NCBI RefSeq assembly: GCF_963583255.1
Contig: NC_084807.1
Coordinates: 21,291,572-21,355,571 of the forward strand
From: Pyrus communis
Taxonomy: Eukaryota > Streptophyta > Magnoliopsida > Rosales > Rosaceae
Direction: 5' to 3'
DNA: 64,000 bases
In this document: in pieces, positions 45,080 to 56,951 of the stretch
How the letters are laid out: every line of letters begins with the position of its first letter
How positions within the stretch are numbered: the first letter of the stretch is position 1
Notes under the pieces: generated by a model
Told to the model about the DNA's origin: nothing
Database searches by the model: none
The model's input: the letters and a program-made list of their open reading frames with translations, nothing else
Position numbers and translations under genes: made by a program

Positions 45080-47466
45080 TGCCATAAATTTGTGGGGAAC
45101 CATACGCTTTTAACGAAAACTGGTGGAGTGATAGGCACACTGCTCCCACTCCCACATGAACAAAATATTCAACAAAAAAAGTAATAAATAAAATAAAAAT
45201 AATTAAGAGGTGTGACAAGCCACCCTCCAATTTTATTTTATTTTTACTCGAATCATGAAATGACCACAATGCCCTTCTCAAGAACACTGTATCATACCAT
45301 GGTTTGAATGTTTGATTGATAATTTAAACTGATGAACAAGTTAAAATACCAAACGCTGTCCCCACGTTGTGTCACCTGATTGAGGCGCCCACGTGGCACG
45401 TGGCCACAATCAAAGACTCAAAATTCTATATTTTTTCCAACAAAAAAAAAGAAATTTGTTGGGTCCTTTTTGAATTCATTAGTTACTAATTTTGTGTGAT
45501 TTATTTATCTGACAAAAACTTCACATGTGAGCATCGCTTTCATATTCCACCTGTTCCCGGCGCTTATAACGCGCCCAATCCAAATGCTTAAATAATTTTC
45601 CACACCACTATCAGTCCATCACCTTATAAAATTCCAACGCGTTATTCCTTATCTTTTTTTGAAAATATGTTATGTATTTTCGTTTCATAGCGCTACGTGG
45701 TATTTATTCTCAATTCTAAATCAGAAATTTTAAGTTCATTCCCATGAATTGAAGTTAGAGAATGAATTATTAGTTGATACATTAGGTACCTTAGCCCATA
45801 TCTCTTATTGTTTAATGTAAATATATTGTTGTATTGAAAGATATACACATATATACAGTTTCAAAGCAAACAGTGGGTCCTTGGTTGCTCATGACCCCAA
45901 TAGTTTCATAATTTCAATGTATATTTATTTGTACATTTGTGTATGAAACCTATACATAACTCTAACAAACTGAAAGAATGAATCGAAAACACTGAATTAC
46001 AAACTATTGCTTGTTTTGTGCAACCCCATGTATTGTAGATTTTCCTCTTTCTTTTCTTTGTCTTTCTTCTCCTATTTCTCGTGTTCGATAAAAAAACTTC
46101 CCATGATAGGCCTCACTAGAAGCTTCACGAAATAATCCAATGAAGTTTTTTTTGCTACAATTATATGACCCCATTATCGTAAAGTTTTGGCTCCGCTACT
46201 GCGTATAATGTGTGTATTCGTCTAAGGTCATATCGTAGCCACTGTGGTACGAGTACGACCACGTGGATGAGTATGTATCATTCTTGGAATTGGCCTCTGC
46301 CATACATATAATTCCAGCTGCACATGTATGAATATGAATATATGAATAAAAGAATATGTTTGTTGCATGACAGCCATGTTGCAAGATCGATCGCTTCCAG
46401 CTGAATTATTGACCTATTATTTATCCTTATTATCTGACAAAAATGGCCATAAAGACAGTAGAGTAGTTGTGGTTAAAATAGATGACACCATGACATTGTC
46501 CCTAAATATATGGGAAGTGCATATCTCTTGATTGACGACTTTCGAAGATATTATGTATCAGATATTAACTGATGACTCTTAGTCTATTGATACTTTATTT
46601 TGTTTTTAAATTTAAACGACGTCTTATAATATATTTTGGTTGCCTTCTGTTAATTACTTGGAAACGCGTCGAAAGGAAATACGTGCATGGGTCTCCATGC
46701 AGATGTATTAAGGTTTAATTAGTACTAGTAATCGAACTTCGATCTTGTCGTAGTGGTATCCCATAAACTTATCATCCCTACCACTTAGATTAACTCAAGG
46801 ATAAAGGAGCAAAGATTTAAGATATAAAAGTGAAGATCTAGGGGTGAGCACGTCGAATTCAGTTCGATTTAGTCGAAAAAAATGAAAATTAAGCTGCATA
46901 AAATAATCCGTTATGTTCAATTTAGATCAGTTTGATCGGTATTGTTCAGTTTGGCCTTGAGCTCATTGTATGCTCTTCTTAGCCTTTTTACAACATCATG
47001 GAAGCTCATGCCTAAATAAATAAAATTATGTATCCATACATTTGTTGACATAAGAGCAACTCCACCATTGCTTATTGCCTTGGGGATAAGCAACCCAGTC
47101 CCCCCCCCCTCCCCACTCCAAAACACTCCAGCTTACTCGGGCAATTGGGCTGAAGGGGAGCTGGATGGAGAAGTCAGGCAATAATCACTTAGCCCGATGC
47201 TCTACGTATGACGTCGTTCACAATTTGAATTATTAAAAAAACTAAAAAATTATAATTTTTTTGTATAAATATCTAATCATGTTCTTCCACTTTACAGTAC
47301 ATTTCAATATTTTCAATACCTTCAACCAATCTTTTATTATTATCTGAAATTGAAAATAAAGTTATCTATTATAAAGTAAAAATTACTAATATTTTAATAC
47401 GAATTGTCTGGGCTATATATTCAGTTTAGGGATGAAGATGTGCTTAGACACTTACTGTTCATTTAA
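45080..47466. other. 2.4-kb block present only in unit 2
   Basis: The block lies between two TTTAAA words that are fused into one in unit 1. It is not bounded by target duplications or inverted ends. It holds a double G-box (CACGTG at 45390 and 45397), a TATA-like ttataaaat near 45624, and MITE-like words near 46850 and 47050-47200, but no supported coding region. A deletion in unit 1 is the simplest explanation. Confidence 0.8.
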
Positions 47467-47736
47467 AGGAATTGAGTTGCCTATTTCTGAGGGCAGGCTT
47501 ACTGTTAATATAACAAGTCCGATTTGAATTTTAAGTGACGAAACAAAAAAACGAACTAACTGAGCACAAGCGGACTTTTTTCGATTTTTTTTAACACCGT
47601 TCACATATTCATTGTTCAAATGCCCACTTCCTAAAGAATTTTATTTTAGAAAGGTTGACACTGTGACAACTACTAACAAACAAATAATTTACTATTTAAA
47701 ATACATAACAATTATTTATTCATGAGTAATGCTAGA

Positions 47737-47985
47737 ACAATATATTTTTATTTTTCATATACACCTTTCAATTTTTTTAATTGTCGAACGAATAAATTAA
47801 AAAAAATTAATGAACAAAAATTATCAAAAGTGTGTGAATAGCACTACTGTACATTTTAAAACAATATATTTTTATTTTTTACACAAGCCTCTCAATTTTT
47901 TTTAACTGTCGAACAAATAAATTAAAAAAAAATCAATGAACAAAAATGATAAAAAAATGTGTGAATAGCACTGCCTTACATTTTA
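47737..47985. repeat. Tandem repeat, ~124-bp unit, 2 copies (unit 2)
   Basis: Copies begin at acaatatattt 47737 and 47861; counterpart of 32703-32951. Confidence 0.85.
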
Positions 47986-47999
47986 ACTTAAGAGAGTTC

Positions 48000-48195
48000 C
48001 TCTCCATGGAGTAGGATTCTCTTTGTTCTTTTTTTCCCTCCCTTTCCCTCCCCACCTAATTGAACGATCACAGTTAAACCACGTCAATATCTTATATTAA
48101 TTTTTTTATAACAAAAGAAAGACAAAATAAAATAATATGGAAGGAGATGATGAAAAAAAGGAGATAAGAGAATCCTAGTTCTCTCTCCACATTCC
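48000..48195. mobile_element. MITE related to the 37612-37819 family (unit 2 copy)
   Basis: Counterpart of 32960-33175, with the core cagttaaaccacgtcaatat. Confidence 0.5.
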
Positions 48196-48199
48196 CCCT

Positions 48200-50485
48200 T
48201 GTACGAAGACTTCACTAGGCCCAATATGCAAAAAACAAAAAGAGATGTCCCTTTTTTGTCAGCTGTAAGTCACGTGACGAACAAATAGCTTAACATATGG
48301 TCCCCCACTCCCACCAATCAATGCATTTACTATGGGCACTTACGAGACGATAAATTTTTCAATGTGATCGGAATACAGGATAGTACATCATGTGTTATTA
48401 TACAAATAGTAGGATATGTGTGTTAATAACTTAATAACTTAAAAAATATAATTTCCTACCATTTATATAAAAATACATGATGTACCACCCATGTTCCGGT
48501 CAGCAATGACAAATTTCTCCCACGACACCACCCTACAGCGAACCACACGCAATCCCTCGCCCTCAACCCCATCGGTTTTCCTATACCTTCAACACAAATC
48601 CCAACAAGTTCCACGTCATATGTGTGTAACGTACAACGACAGCCAATGGAAAAGTAAGCACATTCTACCGTCCAAATATGTGTCAGAGTAAAAATATCCA
48701 ATCGGAAAATATATAAATAGAATGTAACCGGGAATGGAGCTGGCGTGTCGGTGCCGACAGCAGGTTTGAAGTTTGAGTGGGGAGAGTAATCGGGAGTGAG
48801 AGGTGAACGGGTCTGACAAATTTTGTGTCTTACCCGTTACGGAAGGTTTTGATGGGCCCCAATACCGATACACGGGGATCCTAAAATCGTCGGTAAGTTT
48901 ATTTTTGACTCTCGTGACAGACTCCGTATCTCTAACGGTTTTCAGTTGTTTTTCTTACTAAATGTACGATTATGTATGTCAAAGGTTTAAAATATCTATA
49001 AAATTATTAATTTTCATCGAAGTATTTGAAAAATTAAAGATCGATTTAGAAAAGAAAGTGAAATGAAAACTTCACCTTTTAATTAATATTGATGGCATGT
49101 ACTGATTCACTATAGAAAATTTGATAAAACTCATTACAAATTTCAAACTTTTGAATTATACCATCTATTGCAAATTTTCATAATTTTCGTCAAAGACAAC
49201 CGATATCAATATCGATATTTCCATAAATTTGCATATCGATATTCCAACCATAATAATATTTTAAACATTGTGTGTGTTTTACTTAAAAGTAATTTAATAA
49301 TGAAATTCAACATCTGATATATATAACTTAAATGATTAAGAACGTTAGTTATATGCTTATTTTAATCTCATTAAAGAAGTACAAAAGGACGTAAGTCACG
49401 AAACTCTTCATGCTAAATTCCAACACAAAGTTCTATTCTCTTTAACTTTTTCTATGTATGTTTATTCGTTATAACCCTAACTTGGTTAAATCCTCCCGTC
49501 CAAAAGGGCAACTTGGTGTAGGAGAATCGGGTTAGGATTCTAATTACGCTAGGTTTTGTAATCCTTATTACCTTACTTACAAGATGGGCACATGCCATTA
49601 AAAAAATACAAATTTTTGTTTATTTGGTGAGAAAACCCTTGAAAACGACCTAAGCAACCGACGATTTCGACCACATGTCACAAATTGAATCCCTGCGCAT
49701 ATGATGATTCATCTGATTTCCAAATTAACTTAATTAAGAACACTAGCCTATAGTACGACCTAAGGAACAAACAATTAATCATCTGTTAATTCAAGTTTAA
49801 TATGTGTTTTTTTTTAATATGATTTGTCCTCGCATTCAAACTTCAGGTTGACTTTAGATAGAATGGTTCAAACTGAACATTTCTCTACACAGTTTTGTAT
49901 AGGTTTTTACATAGTTGGTATACGCATAATGTCGAACATTATGCACATGGTTAGAGTCCTGTTCTTAGAAAAAACAACCTTTTTCTTTATACAACTATTT
50001 TGAATAGCGAATCAATCAAACAATCCCTTAATAAAACAAAATAAAATAGGAACACTTTGCAGAACCCACGATATTTCGGGGTAATTAAAAGAGTAATGCT
50101 ATCAACACATCTATTTTATTTCTCGCACGCTCATTTTAATTTTCAAGTAAATATAAGTGAGCAGAGAAGAGCTTTAATTGCTATCAACACGAAAAAAGCT
50201 ATTTGTTACAAATCATGTGCAAATACAAGCAGGCATTCAATAAGAGCCCATTCTCTGGTAAAAACTTTGCTTGCCTTATTAGCTCAATTGTTACGAGCAT
50301 AAGACGTAAAAGACAAAAAAAGGAGTGAGTAATACTTTTCATAAATAACTCTCCAAAACTACGAACTGATTTTTTTAGATATGGCCCACATATGGGCCCC
50401 ACGTCACAATTTAGTCACCAACAATGCACTGTACGGCAGTTCTGTCCGGGCCCACAAAGCCTTGTGCTCATGGCCCACCGCCCAT
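48200..50485. other. Intergenic part of unit 2 with the promoter-like block and the empty solo-LTR site
   Basis: Contains the homologue of the TATA block (48450-48905) and the single gtttt at 49276-49280 marking the pre-insertion site of the solo LTR. No gene recognised. Confidence 0.6.
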
Positions 50486-50492
50486 CTAAAAC

Positions 50493-50716
50493 AATGAGGA
50501 TCTTCATCGGATCCTCATTGTGATTATCTTGGGAATTCTCCAATCATATCCGTTTATCGTATATCGTTTGGTCAGAAATTATTGTAAATTTTTTTATTTA
50601 AAGTTAAATATAAACAGTACTTGATAAAAATTGATCACACGATGTACAATAATAAACGGATGTGATTGGAAGATTTTGGAAATCTTCACAAAATGGATCC
50701 AGAGAGGATCCTCGTT
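50493..50716. mobile_element. MITE (unit 2 copy of 37827-38048)
   Basis: Flanked by ccatctaaaac (left) and ccatctaaaat (right), uninterrupted here. Confidence 0.88.
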
Positions 50717-51638
50717 CCATCTAAAATGTCTTGGTCATGAATAGTAGAAGGTGTGAAAAGGGAAATTAAAAAGGAAGTCTTAACAAAAAACTTTTGATAT
50801 TGTTAACTTTTAACGTTAAATACATTTTTACTTTAAAACTATTCACTCATAATACCTTTTTATCTTTTTTTTTATTAAAACTTAAAGTTTTTAAATTTTT
50901 TTTCATTAATTTTCGTAATTAAAAATTAAAAAAGAAAAAAGCAATTCCAACGGTACGCGACGCTTTCGTCTCAGAAAAGTAAGATCGTGCAACATGGCGG
51001 GCAATGATAAGTCCAAGTAGGCAAAGCAGTGAGTGTGTGCAAGGGAAGACAAATCCCGAGGCAGAGTTACGTGACCCGACCCCACGTCTCATGCCCTCTT
51101 TTAGTTAGAACTTGCTTACCGCCAAGCTGGCATTGAGCAGTTGATTCCCTGCGTGGGCTCCACCGTATGCAGTCAAACTTACCAGCGCCACGTCATAAGC
51201 GTTCAATGTAGACCATTTTATATGGGTCTCACCCCAACATGGGCTCTATCTACATGCTCGCACGCAAATTGCGTATGACTGTTTGGACATTACGACTTTC
51301 ACCCCCACCCCTGCCTGTCACACCGGGCCGGGTCGCCACCTCAGCGAGCAGGAGCGAATTTACGTTAATAGCCGTGTATCAACAATGAGAAGCTGCAAAG
51401 TTCGAGGGCAAATATGTCCTTTTGTAAATGGAAGGTTACGCGGTCTTTTCGAGTAACTACTCCATGGGTATGTGACAACCAACACTTAACACCAAAACTG
51501 TGATTTGTTGGCGCGTGAAATACAACTGTGTAGCAGATTAATGTTGGACTTTAGAGACAGTGAATGACCAACTACACAGTGCAATATTTAATATTAACAT
51601 TAATTTGTGTCATGATAGTTGGATTAGTTAAATTCTAC

Positions 51639-52098
51639 ATTGTTCTAAAAATTTCCGCGTAGTGTTTAGGCGGGGTAGCGTTAGCCGGTTGGACACCGTC
51701 CCGATTAATGCCTAGAGCGTTTAGACTTACTGAGGCGCCCACCTAGCCCGCCCAAACCTGCTTAGGCGCCCGCCTAGGTTGCGACTTACTTAGACAGAAA
51801 ATAGATAACTTTTATTTTGCATTTTTTTAAAATAAATTGTAAGAGATTTGTTGCATATTTAAATGAACACACATTATATGCGTGTCCCATGTTTTCATTA
51901 TGTTCAAATATTTCATAATATATCTGTTATTTTATTTTGTAGTTTATAATGAAATATATATATATATATATATATATTAAGTATAAGTAGATACATATTT
52001 AAACGAAATATAATAGATTTACTTAAATCCGCCTAGTCCGCCTAGGCGCTAGGCCCCAGCCCATGGCCCGACTAGCGTCTAGCGTCTTTTAGAACATT
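51639..52098. mobile_element. GC-rich terminal-inverted-repeat element at the duplication's right edge
   Basis: The ends ATTGTTCTAAAA and (reverse complement of the right end) AATGTTCTAAAA pair, and inner words tttaggcgg and ccgcctaggcgctaggc echo each other. An AT microsatellite (51954-51978) lies inside. No target duplication was found. The first ~25 bases recur at the end of unit 1 (38949-38976). Confidence 0.6.
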
Positions 52099-52745
52099 GA
52101 TTTTAAATAAAACAAAGTTTATGGTATAATTGAAATTTTCCTTTTTATGCTTCAAGTAACCAAATAACAATTAGTCACTCTGTTCTGATTAGTAGAGATG
52201 AATTTGGTTTCATTCGATTCGAATTTTTGTCAATTTCGATGTTTTGTTTATTATAACACTTTATGCAATCCATTTCATCTTTCTTGCCTCCCAATCAAAT
52301 CAAATACATTTGTATCTAATTAACCTACCTCACAGAGAAAACAAAAATGAAAAAACCCCAGAAATCCCATTGAACCACCCAATCTATAAAGCAATACCAT
52401 ATATACTCCAAGAATTTTCCCAGGAAATGTAAAGGCTTTTCGAGCACACATCAGCGCGTGCATAAAATATAGTATAAATAAAAAGGATATGTTTTATATA
52501 CATTGACGAGTTAATCAAGCTTCAACTCACCAAATACCAATGAGTCTCACTTTGTTCCGATTACAGTTGCACTTGATGTTTTCAACGTAATATGTAAGTT
52601 TAGCAAAGACAGACACCAATTATGAAGCCGGGGATGTACAAGAATCAAAATTAAGTCCTTTTTTAGGGTGATTTGTTGCTAATCAAAGCTACAATGACTT
52701 GATATTAGTATATATTCTTATTCTTGGGTATTTTTGTTAAAACAA

Positions 52746-52781
<36 letters not shown>

Positions 52782-52782
52782 T
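52746..52782. repeat. (AAT)n microsatellite
   Basis: About 12 uninterrupted trinucleotide units. Confidence 0.98.
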
Positions 52783-53334
52783 TATGCATGGTGACGTAGT
52801 CACCTCATAGTGCCATTTGGGCACAATGGCATGTGCATGGTAGCCGATGTGTTGTTTCCCTAAACATTTTTCTCACCGACACATTGTCGATCACAGAGAG
52901 CAACTAGCAAGATTGTGATTTGCTTTTATTCTTATTAATTTCCAATATGGCTAATTAATATTAATTTAGGTTAAATCGTGACAACGACACATGATCTTAG
53001 TGTGATTAATTTGGTCTTCTCTCGGGATCGATCAGTAATTTGGGGACATTGTAGACGTTACTTTCACAATGTTGATCGACACGACGTCGTGCCGGTAAAT
53101 GGCCATCGAATGTAATTAATGGAGCACTGGGTCTCTCATGTGTGCCCATTTCCATGCACGTTGCCTTATTTATCCATGCATTTTGTCGGTGCAACAATCT
53201 TAGGGCTTCATTGGTTCCTAATTTGTTATATTTTCATATATTTTACATTTAAAAAAAGGTTTACTTTTAATTTGATTCGCGCACGTATGTATGATTACAT
53301 ATACATGTATGTATATATGTGTATATATATATAT
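52783..53334. other. Intergenic, no gene recognised
   Basis: AT-rich without supported coding sequence; ends in short TA repeats. Confidence 0.5.
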
Positions 53335-53344
53335 AGCCAAGGGA

Positions 53345-53545
53345 CCCAAAAAAATGGGGTCTTGTGAGACCCATTCCACATCAAACTTCAACGATTCGAA
53401 CCGTCTATTTCTTTGAACTAAATTCTATGTCTCAAATATTTCTGATTTTGCTAATATTTTGTAAAGATGATCTATGAGATACAACTTGAAAAATAAACGA
53501 TTCAGATTATTGAAGTTTGATGTGATGTGTGCCCCACAACTAATC
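53345..53545. mobile_element. MITE with long imperfect inverted ends
   Basis: Left CACATCAAACTTCAACGATT pairs with the reverse complement of the right end CACATCAAACTTCAATAATC; outer words ggggtc/ttgtgggg continue the arms. It is bordered by TA-rich repeats on both sides. Confidence 0.6.
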
Positions 53546-53550
53546 TCATT

Positions 53551-53551
<1 letters not shown>

Positions 53552-53599
<48 letters not shown>

Positions 53600-53600
53600 A
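53552..53600. repeat. (AT)n-(GT)n compound microsatellite
   Basis: An AT run up to about 53585 passes into a GT run. Confidence 0.97.
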
Positions 53601-54683
53601 AATAATGGTACCACAAAATCTATAGTTTCCTTATCTTTGAAGGGAAGAAATAATCTGTCATTTATCAGTTTCTTTGGTTTGTATATACTGAAATGCTTGT
53701 CCTTGGACGTCCTTGCAATATTGTTTAAACATTAATTGTGAGAGGTCATGTTGGATTGCATTTTATAAATGAGGAAACAAAAACCCCCAAAAGCTTTCAA
53801 AGATTTGGCATATTCCCAAAACATGTTTTTAGATTTGTTAATATGAAGATTGGCCAATAAGGCTTCTTTTAATTAGTTTGACCTAGTATTTTCTTAGAAT
53901 AATGTTGTTTAGGCACACACACATACGACTGATCATCTTGTTTAACGCACTATCTGATTCAAAAAAGTGTTATTTACGATTGTATGACCTATCATTAACA
54001 TAGATGTGACACCAAATTGAATTAGTTTTTACTGTCTAAATAGCGTTTCAGAAATTGTCATATCTATTTCCAAGTCCACTACATGTTCATGGTGCTAGAA
54101 GCCTAAACCATAACAGACTAAAAGTCAATATGGATTTTAACCAAATTCACTTTTTTGAACATGGAAAAAGTCTCTCAGAAGGAAGTGATACAAAGAGTGA
54201 AATCCAAGTTAAACATAAAAGAAAAGGGTTCATGGAACACAACACCTTTCTTCTTCTTTTTTTCTTTGTTTTTAATTAGTAAAATATGCTTAATTTTAGA
54301 CTGAATCACGACCTCTTTTCCCCTACTGAATTTGGAGAGAGAGAGTATTTTAGAAGGGATTGATGCAAAGAGTAGAGCTCAAGTCAGTGTTAAAAAGAGA
54401 GTGAAAGAAGATGATGATGTGAGTGAAGCCCATCATTACCCATGAGGCCCAAATGCAACATGCTTCGGTTGTGGAGTCACTTTAATTAACCTTTTTTCTC
54501 AATATTTTATTTTTATTTTTTAATTAATTCCAAAATAAACACATTTGATTTGCTGGTTTACTTAGCTTGGTCAAGGCTTTTTAAAATTTAAGCACAATGG
54601 AGGTGCACTATCGAGCTGGTGATTACCTACTTTACATAAAGTCCATGTTGGATTTGCCTTTTAGGCATTATACCACTGTGTGA
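53601..54683. other. Intergenic, no gene recognised
   Basis: AT-rich; the ORF at 54055-54279 has no recognisable family. Confidence 0.5.
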
Positions 54684-54691
54684 CCATTTAG

Positions 54692-55562
54692 TAGGCATGA
54701 AATTTGGGTTGGATCAATCCGTATTTGATCATATTCAATTCAATTTTCAACTCGATCGTGCAATTTGGGTTGGGTTAATTTGAATTTGACCATATTCAAT
54801 TCAATTTCCAACTTGACCGAGAGGGTTAGGATGGAAAAAAAAACTCTTCCAAACCCAATCCAACCTCAATTCGACCACTATTGGGGTTGGGTCGGGTTGA
54901 TGCATTATCTGCTCATGTCAACCCAAACTCAATCCAACTTTGAGCCTGACGCTTATGCACATATTACCAATTCGACTTCATATTATATAAGTTATGTATA
55001 AATTTTGGAATGACTACATAGTTTATTGTCGTTTTTCATATAGATCATGAGTGATAGTGTTACTTTTACAATTCTTTTGGTTAAAGTTTTGATATACGTC
55101 TTTTATTTAATTTCAACTTTGTACAATTGAAACATTAGAAATAGTATTCGAGTGTGGATGGTGATATGTAAATGAAATTTTAACTAATATTGAGGTTGTT
55201 TAGTCCAAATTTTAAAAATCATCCAAAGTAAGATGTTATAAGATTGAACTTGATAAAGTTGGGCAAACATAAACCCAACTTGAATAAAAGATGAAACTCC
55301 TAAAATAGAGAATGTTAGAGGAGCCACAAGCAAAAGTGATGACAGCAGCTTTTTAGTCATTTTGAAGAGTTTGGGGTGCATTGTCCCTCGACGAATGATC
55401 GACTACTAAAGACCTTGAATAAAGCATTGATAGGTTTGTTTGAACAAAATTATAATCCGAACCCGACTAGATCCACATGAACTCAAACCCAATTCAAATC
55501 CGAATTGTGAAGATTACGTTGGGATTGGGTTGATTATCCAACCCATTCGAGTTGCACCCCTA
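54692..55562. mobile_element. Non-autonomous hAT-like element, 871 bp
   Basis: The ends TAGGCATGAAATTTGGGTTGG and, inverted, TAGGGGTGCAACTC...GGGTTGG are related. Flanks ccatttag (54684-54691) and tcatttag (55563-55570) form an 8-bp target duplication with one mismatch, as expected for hAT. Internal subrepeats of gggttggg/ccaaccc words occur. No transposase ORF. Confidence 0.72.
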
Positions 55563-55570
55563 TCATTTAG

Positions 55571-56233
55571 GTTTTATCATGAATTTTGTTAACGTCAATC
55601 GTTTATGCTCAATGGCTATTTTGAAAGATGGATCAAATGTTAATTTTACAATGATTAACAATTTGAAACTACCATGTACACGTATCAAATTTCTTGTGAT
55701 AATACTAAACGTAAGCTTGACGATCATTTATGTGCATTAACAACTGACTGTAACATAATTTTCTTTGACTAATAGTAGAGACATTACCATTACCCCTATG
55801 GATGGGTGAGAGTGGACCCAAAAGATTTTTATCCGCGTGGACCTAACACTAAAGCTATGTGGTGTCAAGACTGAAAGCACAAAAATTAATCATTCACCTT
55901 TTGTTCCACTAAAAGAAGAAGTGTCGATTAAGTGAAACCCTAAATTACTGAGGTCGCATTGCACCAACCGAGCATTTGTAATTTAGTAATGTTTGTTTCT
56001 TTCTAGTTGTACGTATGGATGCAATCGATGGGGTACACTACAACTGCAGCCAGTTGCATTATTTTGGGTCACAAACAGTCTTTCAATTAAAATCCAACAT
56101 TTTCAATTTTGGGTAATTGTTAAGAATATCAGGAATTACGTGAGAATGACACCTGTACGTTGGATATGAACCATCTGATGAAAATTGGACGGTGTGAGAT
56201 TATCTATCACACTCACTCATTAGTTACATAACA

Positions 56234-56236
<3 letters not shown>
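55571..56236. other. Intergenic, no gene recognised
   Basis: AT-rich and non-coding, leading into an AT microsatellite. Confidence 0.5.

Positions 56237-56277
<41 letters not shown>
56237..56277. repeat. (AT)n microsatellite
   Basis: About 19 AT units followed directly by a fold-back element. Confidence 0.97.
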
Positions 56278-56279
<2 letters not shown>

Positions 56280-56405
56280 GGGGTGTGTACTTCTCGCACA
56301 ACCCTTGTTGATTTCTATCATTTGATCTTCTTCAATTCATTTAATTCTACGGCTGAAAATTAAGAGGATGTGTGAGAAGTAGAAATGGGTGTATGGATAA
56401 CACAC
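56280..56405. mobile_element. Small fold-back element next to the microsatellite
   Basis: The arms gtgtgtacttctcgcacaac and the inverse of gatgtgtgagaagtagaaat pair around an AT-rich centre. No clear target duplication. Confidence 0.55.
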
Positions 56406-56738
56406 CTTTATATTTATGGGCTCTTGACGCCTATTTTTGTATATCAATTCACTTATTCATATTCTTATCAAGTGCTAATTAAGAGTAAAAACATGGCTAT
56501 TACATTAATAAATTAGATCATATTGGCTTAGTTAACATGAAATTATAGAGTTATTATTTATGAGTTCAACCAATACGAGTAGAGTCATCGAGATATCGTA
56601 TAGGCCGATAATTATTTAGTTTAGTGGCATTCAGTTTTCATCATGTATCGAGTAATTATTAAATAATAATACAGCCCTAAACACTAAATCGTAAACCCTA
56701 AACATTAAACACAAATACATGAAAACCTTGTAATTCGA

Positions 56739-56951
56739 GCAGGTTTGCAGCTAGCGAGGAGGGCTGGATGCAATCAATTACACGTGGAATCTAACTCTTT
56801 AGAGGTTATGGCTGCCAGCAATGGAAGTACAACGGATTTTTCAGGTCTTGAGTTCGTTGCTTCTCAGAGATCAAGGAGTTGGTTTCCTAGTTACAAGAGT
56901 GTACAATATCATATATTCCGCAAAATGATTGGAGATGCTCTTAGAAAATAA
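56739..56951 (+). pseudogene. RNase H-like (RVT_3) fragment, LINE-derived
   Basis: An open stretch of about 70 codons reads GLQLARRAGCNQLHVESNSL followed by EVMAA. This is the helix-strand segment of the RNase H-like domain common in plant LINE polyproteins and in host genes derived from them (alanine/arginine-rich helix, then VESNSLEV with the acidic active-site position). It starts abruptly after a cgagcag word that could be a splice acceptor, and ends at a stop. No other LINE domain is nearby. Confidence 0.5.

Larger units (their letters stand above)
38973..51660 (+). repeat. Tandem segmental duplication, unit 2 (~12.7 kb)
   Basis: Begins aatgtcaacacag, matching intron 11 of the EDR2-like gene at 26205, and ends where unit 1 ends, just inside the element at 51639-52098. 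It contains the truncated EDR2-like copy, lacks the solo LTR and the 208-bp MITE of unit 1, and has an additional 45080-47466 block. Confidence 0.97.

Noticed and set aside
45390..45660. A complete gene behind the double G-box
   Set aside because: No open reading frame or exon-like sequence follows; kept only as a promoter-like observation.
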